64,000 bases of DNA from Hermatobates lingyangjiaoensis (taxonomy: Eukaryota; Arthropoda; Insecta; Hemiptera; Hermatobatidae). Of this stretch, positions 1-13,944 are shown one piece after another; the first letter of the stretch is position 1; each line of letters opens with the position of its first letter. Both the position numbers and the translations under genes were made by a program. The DNA lies in assembly GCA_026182355.1 (NCBI GenBank), contig JAPFBL010000068.1, positions 6,637,001 to 6,701,000 on the forward strand. Reading direction: 5' to 3'. A model generated the notes under the pieces. It saw only the letters and a program-made list of their open reading frames with translations, had not been told where the DNA came from and did not search any database.

Positions 1-2699
1 TGTTTGGCTAGCTATACAGGTATACAAGTATATATATAGCTAAAAATATGCAGGTAATTTTAAGTGCTTGATACTATTGGAAGTAAGTATTGTTAGTTGA
101 TTTTAATTTCATTTGCGATTATCATAATTTCCCTCATTAAATAAGTGAGTGCTATCTACCCGTGTACTATATAAGAAGTACTCCCATTATAAAATCAAAT
201 TTGAGCTCAGTATCCAAAGTTGCAAAGGAACTCAAGATTTAATTACAGTTATGGGCTCCACTAATAATATGTTCAACAAATCTTTAAATTCTAATAATAT
301 TTTGGAAAACCACATATGAATTTTTGTAAAAACCCGTCAACGAGAGGTAGAATAATATATTATAAGTTTTGTAAAGTAAGTAGTATAATATAAGTCTGCT
401 AGTATAATGCATATAAAAAACTTAAGGAATTATTACAATAAAAAGATTCTGAAGTTTTAAATAATCTTTAAAATTAATTACTTTATTTATCAAAATTAAT
501 TAAAAGCAGTAATGAGTTTAATAATCATTTTATAACTGCTTGAAAGATATAATCAAATAAAATTAAGCTTAATTTAAAAAAAATATGCTAACCAAGATTG
601 ATAAGATTAGTTTAAAACGCAAAATGGTTGTAAAATAACAGGTTCTTAATGTTTGCATTGAAACTTTTATTAAAAGAAAGTTATATTCATAAAGTGTTAT
701 TGATTAACAACTATTATGTTATTTTATGTTAAAATTATTTTACATTTTTATATGAAAATATTAAATAATATAAAAGTTAAAACTTCATTAAAACCTGAAT
801 CATTAGTCATATTACAACATAGTTTAACTAATATTTGTGGTATTAGTTAAATGTAATTACTAATTATATTTGCTCTCTATAAATATAATTACTAATATTA
901 CTAGTTTCTTTTTTTTCTGATATTAGAAAATTATATTTAAATTGTATCTATTGTTATTGATATATAGAAAACTACTTAATTATATAATATATTATATTAA
1001 TATAATATAATTATATTATTATATAATTGAATCTTCTATATATATAACTATAATCAATAGATTATAATTATAGATTATATAATTATAATTTTCTAAAGAA
1101 AGAATAGTTTTAGTGGTATTATTTAATTAAAAATAATTCTTATGCTAATTAGTAAAGACATGTTTTATTTTCTGTTTTTGCATTATTATGATATAGTATT
1201 TCTTATTATTTTTCAGTACTTTTGTTTGTCGTCATTTAATAGTAATAATTTAACACAATAGTAATTCATTATTTATTGCAATAATCATTTAACGTGTAAT
1301 AAAAAAATAAAAGACTATTTTAAATTGTGAACTAACCTCGTTTTGATGCTTGGATGTTTTTATTCTTTTGTTCTTTCTTATCAAACACTTATAGGAACAA
1401 CAAAAATAAGTTCACATGTGTTTATTACTTAATAATCTAATTAATAAAATCACTTTTAAACTATTATAAACAATCATTTTTTTCTAATCTCCGATTAAAA
1501 AAGTCCATGCTTACAGCTGTTAAAAAGAACGACGCCATAATGATTTGAAACAAGATAAAAGAGATTTAGCCCTTAATTAAATCAGTGTTGTTGCAATGTA
1601 CAGGAAATAATCATCAACTAATACAGAGATATAAAGTTTGATGATTATGAATTCAACAAAAAATCATAATATATAATCGAATTAATTTTAAGTAAACATT
1701 TGTAAATAGGTATTTTATTATAAATGAAAAAAATGGTAATAATACACATACTAGTAATTGACTCCCCAGGTCTGTCGTAATTATGTTTTATATTTTAATA
1801 AAATTGTACCAGTGTTCACTCAACTTTGCTAAAAGTAAGTATATTATTAAGTTAATTCACAAGGTATTTAATTTATTATTTCTTATTAATGCAGTTATCA
1901 CTATTTTGATAGTTTTAACGAAAATTTAACCACTGTTACAGCCGCTTAAAAAGAACAAATGAATCTTGATGATTAGTAATGAATACTAGAGTCATTTTGT
2001 AGTATTATAAATTATTGTTCAATTTGCTACAAATTGCATGGTACTTTTTAGATAGTTAATTATCATAATTTTAATGAGTTTGTGGAAAAAAAGAAATAAT
2101 AATACATTTAATAAGATGGACCCGTGTATTTATATTTATATATAGAGAACACTATATTTTAGAATATATTTACATAATTATTTTATCGTCTACATTTTAT
2201 TCCAAGTAATGTAATTAGTTGTGCAATTTTTTTACTTAATTATCTTAATATATAAATTAATTTAATACATTTACATTATTAATGACAGCAGTAATTTTGA
2301 AAAATAAATTCTATCAACTCACCAGGTATGCAAGCAGTTTTTATGATAGTATTTACTCATAATTGGAAAGGTGAAGAAAATTACTTTTCTATTGTATCCT
2401 TTAAGCATGATTCTTGAGAAATGCATTTTTAAGTCATTGGCGTTGGCATAGATTCTTTGAAACACTATGTGGTCGTCAATATACATGCAAAGCATGTGCG
2501 GTTTATGCAAGCTCTCTTCAGCTTACACATGAAAGTGACAGTAATTAGTGAATATTACTGTAAAGTGGAATAAGATCCTTTTTTTTTGTTTTACTATTTC
2601 AATGTATCATACATCTGTTGGTCTTAAAAATAGGAATATATACAAAAACCAGCATGACACAATCATATCATGAACTGAGAAAAGTACTGGATTACAGGG
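1..2699. other. Non-coding AT-rich sequence
   Basis: Apart from the AT palindrome at 921-1097 I see nothing: no ORF with coding character, no promoter. Confidence 0.7.
921..1097. repeat. AT-only palindromic stretch
   Basis: ttagaaaattatatt near 922 is complementary to aattataattttctaa near 1082, and the middle (about 975-1025) is a dense run of TAAT/ATTA palindromes. Could extrude a hairpin. Low complexity limits interpretation. Confidence 0.5.
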
Positions 2700-2960
2700 T
2701 TACTAATAAATAAAATTTAGAGTAACCTACATTTAACTTTACTATAAGTAAACATAATATCAAACTTCTTGGGTATATAATATATGACCCATTTAGGCAT
2801 AATATAAATGTCTAAATGGGAGATGTTTATCAGTCTCATTCCTGGAGGTATTACAGATAGTAATTGATCCACATATCAATATATGTGCTTATTTGTGTCT
2901 ATCACACGACTGATGCATACAATATCATTAGTATAACTACAGCAGTAATAATAATAATGT
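2700..2960 (+). repeat. Dispersed repeat A copy
   Basis: Carries the blocks actttactataagtaaac, caaacttcttgggtatataa, catttaggcataatataaat and cattcctggaggta-tacaga, and ends attagtataactacagcag. The same series recurs at 39920-43190. Confidence 0.8.
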
Positions 2961-5639
2961 ACAATATTATTGAAAAATTAATATCAATAAATTAACATTG
3001 CAAGAGCATATCAAAGGTTAAGCAAATGAATGCTTAACCAAATTATTCCATACTACAATAAAATATATAATTAATTTTATATTAATAAAACATTTGTACA
3101 ATATTAGTTGCAAACCAACTATTTGTAATATCGCCAATAGTTATTATTACTACTATTTGTAATAATAACTATTTATCTTATGACCAATACTCACAACATG
3201 TGATAATTTATAACTAATAATGGTAAAAAAATTTTCTGGTAGTACTCGTTTATTAATAAGAAACTAAATTCCTCTCTCGATACTGGACACCATTTGCTTA
3301 AAATGAAATTAGGTATGAACCAAATTTGTGTGAAATTATCATCTGAGAAGAATACTCCAAGTTATCTCTAACATATAAATCGGTGAGTTTGCACGATTTA
3401 ATTAATGTAGACTGTTACAATTAGTTTATGCAAAATGCTGAAATTGTAATAAAGTTATCATGTGTTTGATGTTATTGTGTTGTTGGTAACATTAGACTAG
3501 GGTTGCTTAATTAATAATTCAACGGCATTTGTTATCATTTAACATTAACTTCAAAATTCATGCATATTGCAAGCAATACGCTACCATCACAGAGTTACTG
3601 TAATTTATATTCATAATTCACATTATTTCAACACAGAAGTTAAATTGTTGGTACAGCACTATTACATATTAACATAAATAACTTAAATTGTTATATAATG
3701 AAGACATCACTATTTTAGTTCAAAAAAGTTTTAACTATTATTTAAATAAGATAAACCATGTTTTTATTTTTAAAAAAATTAATTGTTGCACTGTTAAATG
3801 CACTTCAACGAACATAATTTTAACTAAATAAGTCATGATATTTACTTTACTTATATTTTTTAAATTGAACAATAGTTGATAATTTAAATATCGAGATCAT
3901 ATATTTATATGTTTAATGTAATTACATTATGATGTGGAATCGCATTTTAATGTAAACCTTATAAGTTATTATTTAATTAGTATATATTATACTGATCATG
4001 AAGAAAAATAGATTAGTATTCTATTTAAAATGTTCTTTTGAAAAAATTTATGTTGATGTCTGCTAAAATTTGTAAATTGTCAATATTTTTAACACTCCAT
4101 AATATATTTAAAGTTAAATATTTGACAAACCTGATAATATTTAACAAACATACAGTTCAGGTGGGTGAAATTTCTTTATCATTTTTCATCTATGGGAACC
4201 AACTTTCGAAAAGAGACTTACAATGTTTGTGATACATGGGAAAGTGGGTATTCGATTCCTTATATTCAAACCAATATTAATTAGAAACTGCTCTTCTGAT
4301 CACTCCAGAAACTGTAAATACCTCATTAACATTAATCTTGGTATTAGTTTTAAAAATAAAAACATCAGGAATTAATAATAATAAGTGGAGAGATATTATA
4401 TTTAAAGCAATAATTATTAAATCCCCTCTGCAAAAATCTGCCAAACTGAGATATAATAATAATTGCATTTTAATGGTAATTGTAAAATACCTGTCAATTA
4501 ATGCAAGTTCCATTTAATTGGTTTCCCATTTGTTTGATTATACTTTTAGTTTACAGTTTAAAATAAATCTACAAGACTACAGGATGACTACCTTGCAAAA
4601 ATCAATTATTAAAACTCATCAAAATGTTTGCTCATTAATTATTAAATCATTAATTATAAAAGAGGTGTTCTAATTAAAATCTTTCGAATTTTTTTAGAGA
4701 AAACGTCATTGTGGCAATAGGATTACTTATAATCAAATGAAATTTAATAGCAGACAACTCCGGCATTTTTTTAAATATGAATATTTAGATTTCTTTTTCT
4801 TTAATATCAGACAAATTCGAATAGTTAAAGAACTCTAGAGGATTCTGTTCGGTTTAGTCCAAGAATCTCTTCTATAAATTATAATATCCACGTTGACTTT
4901 GAATTTTATATCACCGTCACGTATGGCAGATAGAATCTAGTAATCACATGACTAAAATATTTATCCTCTTCGTATTCCGATAGAAAGTGATCAATCGTTT
5001 CTACCTCTTTTAGACATAAAGTCGACATTTTTCGTATATCATAATTAGCTTTCATTTATAGTAAACACATTTTTTTATAGTTTTTTATATATATATTTAA
5101 ATTCTCTCTTTGAAGATAACATATTTTTTACAAATGCAAGTTCAGTTGGAATGGACTTATTAAATTAAATAGGACCCTTTAACACTTGCCATCCTTTAGC
5201 CCCTTTCGTCTTGATCTATTTCTCAATTCTACTCCTGTGAAAACAGATGTGTATAGTGCAAAAATACTTGAAACTGTGGGATCTTTGTACGGTTCCAAAC
5301 ATTTCTAGTTGTCTACTAACACATTCCCATGTATTCCATTGTTAACAGGTACTCACATAAAAGTCAAATTATTTACACTGTTTTCATTACTAATGTATGA
5401 CCGTTAGTATTTCAGAATAAAGTATTTTTATAGAATTCAATCCAGGTGAACATTTGTGTTTTCTTCAAGGCCTGCTAAAAGTTAATTTATGTATCTAATC
5501 AACATATAAATCAAAGTACTCATGTTTCACTCTATTAGTTTTATTGATATTCCGTCTCGTAGAGAGGTCTTTCCAGTTTTAAAACACCAAGAATTAATAA
5601 TAATAAGATATAAATTATTATTAATTATTGATATACCAT
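2961..5639. other. Non-coding AT-rich sequence
   Basis: Short chance ORFs only (for example about 4038-4232 and 4277-4513). Nothing recognised. Confidence 0.7.
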
Positions 5640-5850
5640 AAATATCTAATATTGGGTGATATCAATTAGTCCTTTAATCCTGAAGGTAGTACAAATAGTG
5701 ATTCATCCAGTTATTCTTATACACTCTTATATCTCTTATATATTATATCATACAACCGATGTATAGGATATCATTGGTCTTACCACAGCAGTAGTAATAC
5801 TTCTGTAGAGCGAAAGTGAAGATTTCGAGTTAAGACCCATGTTCAACGAA
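5640..5850 (+). repeat. Dispersed repeat A copy, diverged
   Basis: Shares tcctgaaggtagtacaaata, gtgattcatccagttat, gatgtataggatatcattgg and accacagcagtagtaat with family A. Continues into gcgaaagtgaagatttcg. Confidence 0.65.
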
Positions 5851-6709
5851 ATAATCTCTTATAGCGTAACATAACTATTGTTACCTTGGCATTTGTGTTT
5901 CGCACTTCCAGTTTAATAATTGATCATAGAAAGTTCCAATTGTATGTCCGTAGTTTTCATGCTTTTAAGTTAATCTTTTTTCTCCTTCAAAAGGTATAAT
6001 TAGCGTTTTAGTTAGTTTTATAACTATACTTGTCTTTGATTAATTTGAAGAGAATGCTGCATGATCTGAAAGGCAGTAATCGATATAGAAACTTGTGTAT
6101 CTTACTGTGATTATGGTACTGGAATTACAAAGTAAACTGAAAGCTTACTAATTATCAAGGAGCATGGTAAACTTTCGATGCGATTGCAGTAAAGATGAAA
6201 ACTTCACATCAGATTATTAGTTTTAACAATTATATGATTTTATCTACTTTTTCTCTTGTTTCTACGCTTCAGATTTCTTTAACACTTTTTATGAATTCTT
6301 TAACACATAGTATTTTGGTTTCAATATAACATTTCTAGCAATTAGTCAACTGCTTTGAATCAACTCTTAATTTTGATTTAGCTAAAATTGAAGATCACTA
6401 TTTTTACTGAAAAATGTATAAGGGTATTTTGCTCAAACATTATTATTAAACAAAAATGAGAAATCGTTTGGAAAACCTTCATTGTGTTTCAAAAATTTAA
6501 GTTGTATTTCCGGAAATAAATACACATGACACGCATTGTAACATTACGTGATTACATTTCCATTCAAAAACTGTCGCTATTTAATGAAATGTGTGCCAAA
6601 TTTATATTTGCAAACTATATGTGATGTGAATTCTGTGAAAAGCACGTATATAAAAACAAATAACAGGTAAATTTTAGTTTAATTAAAAGATTTGAATGAC
6701 AGTTGAACA

Positions 6710-6873
6710 TTACAAGACATATGGTTGAGAGTACAATCTGATTGAATACATTGGAGCGTATCTCGCACCGAAACCACCGAAGCCGTGTGGGAAGGACTCT
6801 CCGTCTACGGCACCGTAGAGGTAAGGCCAGTGCACTATACCATATCCATAACGGTATCCAGCACCCATATTTA
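6710..6873 (-). CDS. Tyr/Gly-rich last exon 3b (alternative end of Gly-rich gene, or end of another gene)
   Basis: Acceptor tttttgttttag with a long pyrimidine tract; stop TAA at 6712-6710. In the open frame it encodes NMGAGYRYGYGIVHWPYLYG, AVDGESFPHGFGGFGARYAP and MYSIRLYSQPYVL. The exon opens with two bases before a full codon, so it accepts phase 1, the phase exon 2 leaves. Aromatic, Gly/Tyr-rich and GC-richer than its flanks; it looks like the C-terminus of a secreted or cuticular peptide. Membership of the 47.5-kb gene is inferred from phase and strand only. Confidence 0.5.
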
Positions 6874-7407
6874 CTAAAACAAAAAAAACCATCATTTTTT
6901 ATCTGTTGTGTAATTTAACTATTTCCATTGATCTTAGAGTGAAATATAACTTTTTAATTGTATATATTACTGCTCAAAATAGATGTAATGTTTGATTTTC
7001 AGATAAATTAAAAAAAAAGTACATAGTAAATCATTAATTTCAAGAAGTAGTATTAAAAATAGAAACGTAGAAGTTAAATCAATCAATAATATCAATAGAG
7101 TTGCTCATTTCAATAAATATAAAACAATTATTGCATTTTAATAATAAAGTACAAAATGAGGTTTTCAGACCATAGCATTAGTGGCTGTTATTTTATATAT
7201 ATATTTTGCATTGTTGTCCCTAAAAACAAAAGAGTTGTAGGAATAATTGAACTGACCTTAAATTGCCTTTAGGTTGAATGGACCCTCCTGTTTTCCTTAA
7301 TTGGTCCATTTATCTCCTTTATCTTATTACTTTGCTAACATGATATAGCTTTTGCAAGATATAGTTCTTTTGATTCAGTTCAGTAAATTCCTCATATAGC
7401 AAGAATA

Positions 7408-7482
7408 CAGGGTTTGTCTGGAAAGTATATTTCGAAGTTTCGGAAAAAACATTCACTGACATTACTTTCCAGACAAATCCTG
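7408..7482. mobile_element. 75-bp mariner/Tc1-type MITE with TA target site
   Basis: Terminal inverted repeats cagggtttgtctggaaagta and, reading in from the other end, caggatttgtctggaaagta (one mismatch in 20), flanked on both sides by TA (7406-7407 and 7483-7484). TIRs starting CAGG and a TA duplication are mariner hallmarks. Only 75 bp, so an internally deleted derivative. Confidence 0.85.
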
Positions 7483-7675
7483 TAGCTCAAATGTGTTAGT
7501 AACCACTACATCAAGTACATTGTATTAAACCATTTTAAAATTCTAAATATCAACTGTTTTTGGTTCAATAATGTAAACAGATTTCGGACAAAGTCAAACC
7601 AAAAGATGTATTTACTTGGTGATATTTATCTTAATACAGATTTAATTTGTTATATTAGAACAAATTTTCTGTCTT

Positions 7676-7760
7676 AGGACTAAAGGACCTCAAAACGTAT
7701 AACTCTGTCAAAATCTTAAAATCGATTTGTTTTATTATAACAATACTGCATACACAGTAA
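7676..7760 (+). repeat. Fragment of the 40-45 kb composite repeat
   Basis: cctcaaaacgtataactctg and tcaaaatctt-aaatcga resemble 40280-40330 and 44752-44800. Confidence 0.4.
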
Positions 7761-10406
7761 GACAGTAAAGTTCAAGTACATAAAAATATGTAGAGGTGTA
7801 ATAAATTTATTGAAAACATTTAATAATTGTTAAATATTAATAAAGAAGAAGATATATTTGAACATAATACTTTGTTAATTAATGTTTAATTACAGTTACT
7901 GGTACATTCTAATTTTAATTGAACATTCACTTGGTTGACCACAAAGGGATGTAGCTTTGGAATCCAGTATTTTAGGCGACATGGAAACAACCCTTTGTCA
8001 AGCTTAACCAGAGTGTACTTAGTTAGCTCGCTCGATTAGTATGACAAGAGAAACCGCGTTGACTGATTGAACACTGTTGACTAATTTGGATACTGAACAC
8101 CATACTAAATGTTTGGTTGATTCATTTGGTGATTCGACTCTTCTCATCCTAAAGCACACCTCTTAAAAATCCGAAAATATGTCAAGCTGGTATCACGAAT
8201 AAAGAAATATTTATTTCTGAAGAAAGGGGTATATGACAACAGAAACATTATAATCAATATACTTTAAGAAATATTTTAAACCAAACATAGAAATTGTTTG
8301 GTTTTACTGTTTTATGTGAAGTACTACCTGTTATAAGAATTTATGAATAGTATTTCAACCTTCATACTCAAAAACCATCAGTCATCCAAGTGGCCTTGTT
8401 TAAGCGTCAGAAATCAAAGCTTACTTTCGTAGGCTTTTAAACAATTTAGTTGACACTTTTTTAAATTATAAACATTTCACCCCTAATTTTTTCTAATTCA
8501 TGTATTACTGAAATATATATTAACATTATATGCATCATATTGTTGAGGAACTTTCTCCTTGTTTGTTAACTCTTTTAAAATAAAATAACAGAAATTTTGT
8601 AGTATTAATAAAATTAACTTACCATAAAGATGAAAAATAGTTTATATTTAATAATTGTATTCCATAAAAATTTTCTAAGGCTAATTAATGTTAATTTAAT
8701 TAACTATTATTTACATATAGAGTAACAGTGAAGAGACGCATCAATTGGAGCTTCCTTTAAACTATGCACAATAACATTAAAAGCTAAGAAATAATATTTG
8801 TCAAAATGTCATTGAAATGTATGAACATGTTCTTTAGCAAAGTTTCTGAAAGCATTACACATTTTTTTTTTAGAATAATTAAATACCTACACAACGGAAA
8901 TAAAAATGTTTTTGTAATAATTCAAATGTGATTGTGCCTTTTATAAAAATTAGATTTTAAAATAGGTTAAAAATTGAGTGGCAACCGTAATATTGTGTTA
9001 ATTCAAAATTTAGTGATGCAGGAAGAATTGAATTAAATAAAACATTTATTTCTTATTTCAACATGTTACTTATTTTAAACAGAAATATATGAGTCATGGC
9101 AGAGCTACAATAGGCCAAGTAGTCTTGACACTGTGTTTATCTTTTGCCTCATTGTAACTCATGGAATGATCTTTAGACATTAGACTAAGCACTACTGAGT
9201 AAACAAATCAATTCCGTTATGGAAACACAATAATTTCTACAGTAATACAAAACAAACAAGTTTTCTTTTGCTTTGCCAACTTTCCTCTAGTTTAAATTGT
9301 TACTTGAGGGAGTTTTAACAGTTATTACTGAAGTTAAGAATAAATATAGTCCTAATGCGCTATACATTTTCTAAGAAAAATGCTCTTTTTCAAGAACTCA
9401 CACAGGATTTAGCAGTGATTTGTACATCTTCTGGCATTGAGATTGAAGTTGCTTGAGTATACAAAACTGTTGTTATCTAATAGAGACAATTTTGTTCTTA
9501 ACTGTGATCGTAATGGCTCAAACCTTTCAAATTTTAATTGGCTTTTGTGCCCGTGATGTTTGTTTTAATGGCAGGCGTGGTGCCAGCTGTAGCATATAAA
9601 GATTCATATGGACTTGTCCTAACCCTTAGTCCCTAACTAATTGTCGTATCTAAAGGTCTCATCCAAGTCTTTTTGAAGAATGGTAAATTTGACATCCATG
9701 TTGAATCATTGTTCATATCAAAACACAAACTAATTAGATTAATATAGCTTGATCATATCCCCAGTTGATGATGGACAATATTGATTAATATTATAAACGC
9801 AATAACGCATAAACGCAATAAGTTTTGAATCCAAAAACCAAGCCCTAGAAAGCACTACGTCTCCCCGCACTATTCAATGTTAGAGTTCATATATGAAGTT
9901 GTTTTCTTAGTGTGTAAAAATGCATAGCGACTGTCTCCTCTGGCAAAAACTGCAGTCCCCAACTCCCCGCTCTATTAGGGACCTTTTCAATTGCTGTTTG
10001 CGTTTCACTTCCTATTTTAATCATATCTTCTCCTGTAAGTTACATAGTAAATTTGCACAGCACAAAATAAATTTTGAATTTATTTATTTGAATATATTCT
10101 CCGTATACGTAGATCAGTGCGTAGTAATCATGAAACCAATGTTTATATTTTCTCATATTATATAAATTCAGAAAAATTCTGCAAATGCGTGAAGGATATG
10201 AAGATAAAAATTAGTGACATTACATTAATTTATCTTAACTACTGTGAGTTGAAATGTTCATTTTGTTAAAATTTTACAAAATGTATTGTTTTTTATTTTA
10301 TAATAGGTATACAGTTTATTTCATATAATTTAAATGAGAACCAACAATCTAAGTTAATGAATTCAGTTTAATTTCTGAAGTTTCACACACATTTATTAAA
10401 ACTAAC
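7761..10406. other. Intron (if exon 3b joins exon 2) or intergenic; nothing recognised
   Basis: AT-rich, no supported feature. A slightly GC-richer patch at 7945-8150 has no identifiable content. Confidence 0.6.
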
Positions 10407-10454
10407 TAAACTAATTTTATAATACGGTACTGTTTTCTTGACCACAAAATATTA

Positions 10455-10549
10455 ACAAACACTTTTTCTTCTTCTCGGAGTTTGGTCAGGGTAAATATAT
10501 GGAATCACCTTTTTGCCAACGTTTCGTCTTTATTTTAAGACATCCTCAG
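10455..10549 (+). repeat. 95-bp inverted repeat, left arm
   Basis: Perfect reverse complement of 10631-10725. Begins acaaacactttttcttc and ends gacatcctcag. Confidence 0.95.
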
Positions 10550-10630
10550 TATAATGTACATTACAATTACAACAACCGTTAACGGTTAACGGTTGCTGTA
10601 ATGTAAAGAACCCAGCTTTGATTTATAGCC

Positions 10631-10725
10631 CTGAGGATGTCTTAAAATAAAGACGAAACGTTGGCAAAAAGGTGATTCCATATATTTACCCTGACCAAAC
10701 TCCGAGAAGAAGAAAAAGTGTTTGT
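10631..10725 (-). repeat. 95-bp inverted repeat, right arm
   Basis: Perfect reverse complement of 10455-10549. The hammerhead-like motif reads on the plus strand at 10631-10661. Confidence 0.95.
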
Positions 10726-10739
10726 AAACTAATTTTATA

Positions 10740-13677
10740 CAGAAGCATACATTTTCATGGACTATTGATTACAATAAGAGCAAACTGTTTATTTACTCAA
10801 TCCAGTCCTGTAAAGCAGATATGTAGTAAAACAGGCTAGTTTATTTAATGTAATTTTTAATGTTACAGGCGACATTTTATATTGGGAAAAAAAGGAAGAA
10901 AAGAAATTCGGTTCTTTCTAAGCAGGTTTGTCATATTATTAAGTATCAAATTGAAGTAAAGAAATTATAGAAATGTTGAAAAAAATATTGCAGTAGTGAT
11001 AAGTGTATTTGTTCTGGAACAATAATTCTACGGTAAAATTTGGAGTTGATTACTCAGCTGTACTGCAATTACTATATTATACCATAATATAGTATATATA
11101 GTATATATACTATACTATAATATTCATTCATTAAATTTCTTGATTTCAATATGTAACCTATATTTTGAATTAAAAAATTTAAGCTGTACAGTGATGCTAT
11201 ATAATATTGTAATTATATTAAAGTTATAATCATATATATATAGTAAGGATTTTTAACTAATCTATTATTCTTAAACTATAATATTTATATCATTATTTTA
11301 TAAAGAAAAATGATTATATCCAAGGAACACATCCAACTACAGGTGTATATTGAAATTAATTTGCATAATATTATCAGATGTAATTTACTTTTAACATGCT
11401 AAAATAACTCGTCAAATGTGCATGAGTTTTTAAAAATACATTAAAGTCTAATAAATCTACTTTGATGTAGTCTGAGAACAATTTTTTTAAGTTAAAGTAA
11501 ACAAGTAGAATACGTAGGGGTGTCAATGATTATTCTAAGATGTTTTCTTATAACACTAATGTAATTAGATATTATGTTTCAGTAATCCCATGTAAGACTA
11601 AAAAAAATATTACTTGTACCGTGTCCACAATCTATGGACGCACAAAGACCCACCAATATAAAGTTTCTATGTAAAAATCCATTATTGTCTCCTAACAGGG
11701 TTGTATATTTGCATTTTGTAAACCTTTAATTGATCTATTCCTAATTTTTCTGGTCCTAGAAATACGAGATTTTTTGATAACAGGCCTTTAGGAGCAGTTA
11801 ATTAACATAATATAAACCATATAAACCATAATATAAACCATTAACATAATTTTAGAACACTTAAATATTTATATAAATGTCCACTCATTACTCATTTTAG
11901 CGCTTAGAAATAACGTAATCTTGATGTTCATTGTGATGGTGTTAACGAACGAAGTAAGACAATATATTTCTATATTAATATTACTAAAAACATCTAAGGT
12001 ACTTATGATACTATCATTTAATTGGATATATATTTTAAATTTTATTTTCGGACCTACTGATTGATGACTGGTTGCCGGTGGAAGGGCTTGTATTAATGAC
12101 AATCCGTTAATAATCAATATCACCTCTGCCGCCAATATCTGAAAAAAAGTTACATTAAATTGCATATACTATTTTCTATCACTGAAGTAACCAAGTTTGC
12201 AATAAATACTGGACACCATTATTCTTCTGCTGCTTATTCTGCGCTATTTTGTTTAAACAACGCTACCAGATTATGAATTATTTGAACAGAGATTTACAAA
12301 CAATTATTAAAAAAACTAATAAACTATTATAAACTCTTTCTCTATATATATAGAGAAACGACGGTTGTTGAACTAGAAGACATCGCTTAGGAAGGTTATT
12401 TCTCTTATTATTTTTTATTAATTCATGGTCCACTCATTTATTATGCATGATTCACTTAATCATTTACTAAATTCAGCTTTCATTCATATTTCATTTTGTA
12501 TTCTGTTAGCCTCTTATTATGCAAGATATTTCTTTTAAATGGAAAATAATTAAAACTTTAAAAAACAATTTACCAACAATCTATGTAATTGACTGATGTA
12601 ATTGTAAATGTACCTATTAAGGAGGAAAAATCCACAATTGGACAGAAACCCCGAAAAATGTACACTACATATCCGATGAAATGTATATTTATTGCAATAC
12701 TTTCACATTTATAATCTACATATATTCCACCATGGTATTAAAGTATCAGACATATCAAAATGTAGTCAAGAGTCAAAAAAATAACATCGATTAATCACAA
12801 ATCGAACAGCGTGAAAATTTCATAATTCACCAAAACATACAACAATGCTCACAAAAAACATACAACAGATAATTTGCTTTTATACACAGATCATTGTTTG
12901 ATTTTAGACATTCAGTCATCTCAACTTATTCATTACTTCACATAAGAAATCATTTACACAAATATGATTATTGCTTATTGTAAATTAATATTCAACGTTG
13001 GTTGAAAAAAATATCTGCATGATAAAGGTGCCTATTCAACTATGATATATCTAGGATAATCAGATGTGTAGATTAAAAAAATGACTGGGTAAAATTAATC
13101 GCTTCAAGTCTGCAAGTAAGAACTCCTAAAATAAGGATTAACATAGGAATTGTGGTAGAGAAGTGGTATGCCCGGTCCCCTTACCGCTTCGTCGAGTTTC
13201 AGAAATAATGACTGAGAAAGGGAAATTACGCGGCAACTACATCATTTACTTCAGTTTACACTTAAGCTGAATAATACTCTTCTTAAAAAAACTCTCAAAG
13301 TGCTGTTTCAATTGTTTTTGCTAACCTCTTCTATCTGTCAATGGTATAATTGTTAAAACTTTTCAACCAAGTCTTCATTTAATGGTTGAAAAATCTTTGG
13401 TAAATTATGCAACATTCCATAGAGAAATGGAGAAATAAATAATTCTAAATGTTTGAATTTGCACGTTTGCAGAATTCGACTGACCTAACCTTTACTTGAA
13501 AAACCTGTTGTCCAAGTTCCACATTCCTTTAGATTATGCTGCCTGCTGGAAGTGTGCGTGGATGGAAATATTTCTGTTTCAATGCATGTATATATCTTGT
13601 GAGTGCATTATACTGATTATTTTCCTTTTCATAAAATTATACAAAAAAAAAATTAATAATCAATGGCCATAACTTAT
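10740..13677. other. Intron or intergenic; little content
   Basis: Contains the AT palindrome cluster near 11070 and otherwise nothing recognised. Confidence 0.6.
11070..11125. repeat. AT palindrome cluster
   Basis: tataccataatatagtatat with agtatatatactatactata is almost self-complementary. Confidence 0.5.
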
Positions 13678-13944
13678 CAATTGAGCCGCTTATTTTGAAA
13701 GTGGCCTAATTCCATTTATGTTAAAATCCAGATATTTAAGGGTTTGCGTTTTACAAAATTTAAAAATATTGTCATTTTATTTATCAACTAATTTTTGTTA
13801 TAAAAATTCTTAGTAATTTTAAATAAATTTTGTACAATTTGCTGCAAAAGGTAAAGATAACGTAAAAATGTAATTATTTAAATAGCTAGCTAAATTTTTT
13901 TGGAAAATGGAATTAGGCCACTTTCAAAATAAACGGCTCAATTG
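13678..13944. mobile_element. 267-bp MITE with 38-bp terminal inverted repeats
   Basis: Ends: caattgagccgcttattttg at the left and its near-perfect complement at the right (13907-13944), one mismatch in 38. The interior is AT-rich without ORFs. The outermost CAATTG is itself palindromic, so it may be a duplicated target rather than TIR. Superfamily not determined. Confidence 0.85.

Larger units (their letters stand above)
10422..10725. mobile_element. Short inverted-repeat element with 14-15 bp target-site duplication
   Basis: Two perfect 95-bp arms (10455-10549 and 10631-10725) are separated by 81 bp. A 33-bp single-copy tail (10422-10454) precedes the left arm. taaactaattttata occurs at 10407-10421 and again at 10725-10739, a convincing duplication. 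The arms carry a hammerhead-like motif (CTGAGGA, stem GTCTT/AAGAC, GAAACG) in opposite orientations. No coding capacity. The tail-plus-inverted-terminal-repeat layout is reminiscent of Penelope-like elements; assignment is inferred. Confidence 0.75.

Noticed and set aside
10631..10664. Canonical hammerhead ribozyme call
   Set aside because: An extra nucleotide separates the CUGANGA core from stem II, and stem III would be about two base pairs; called hammerhead-like only.
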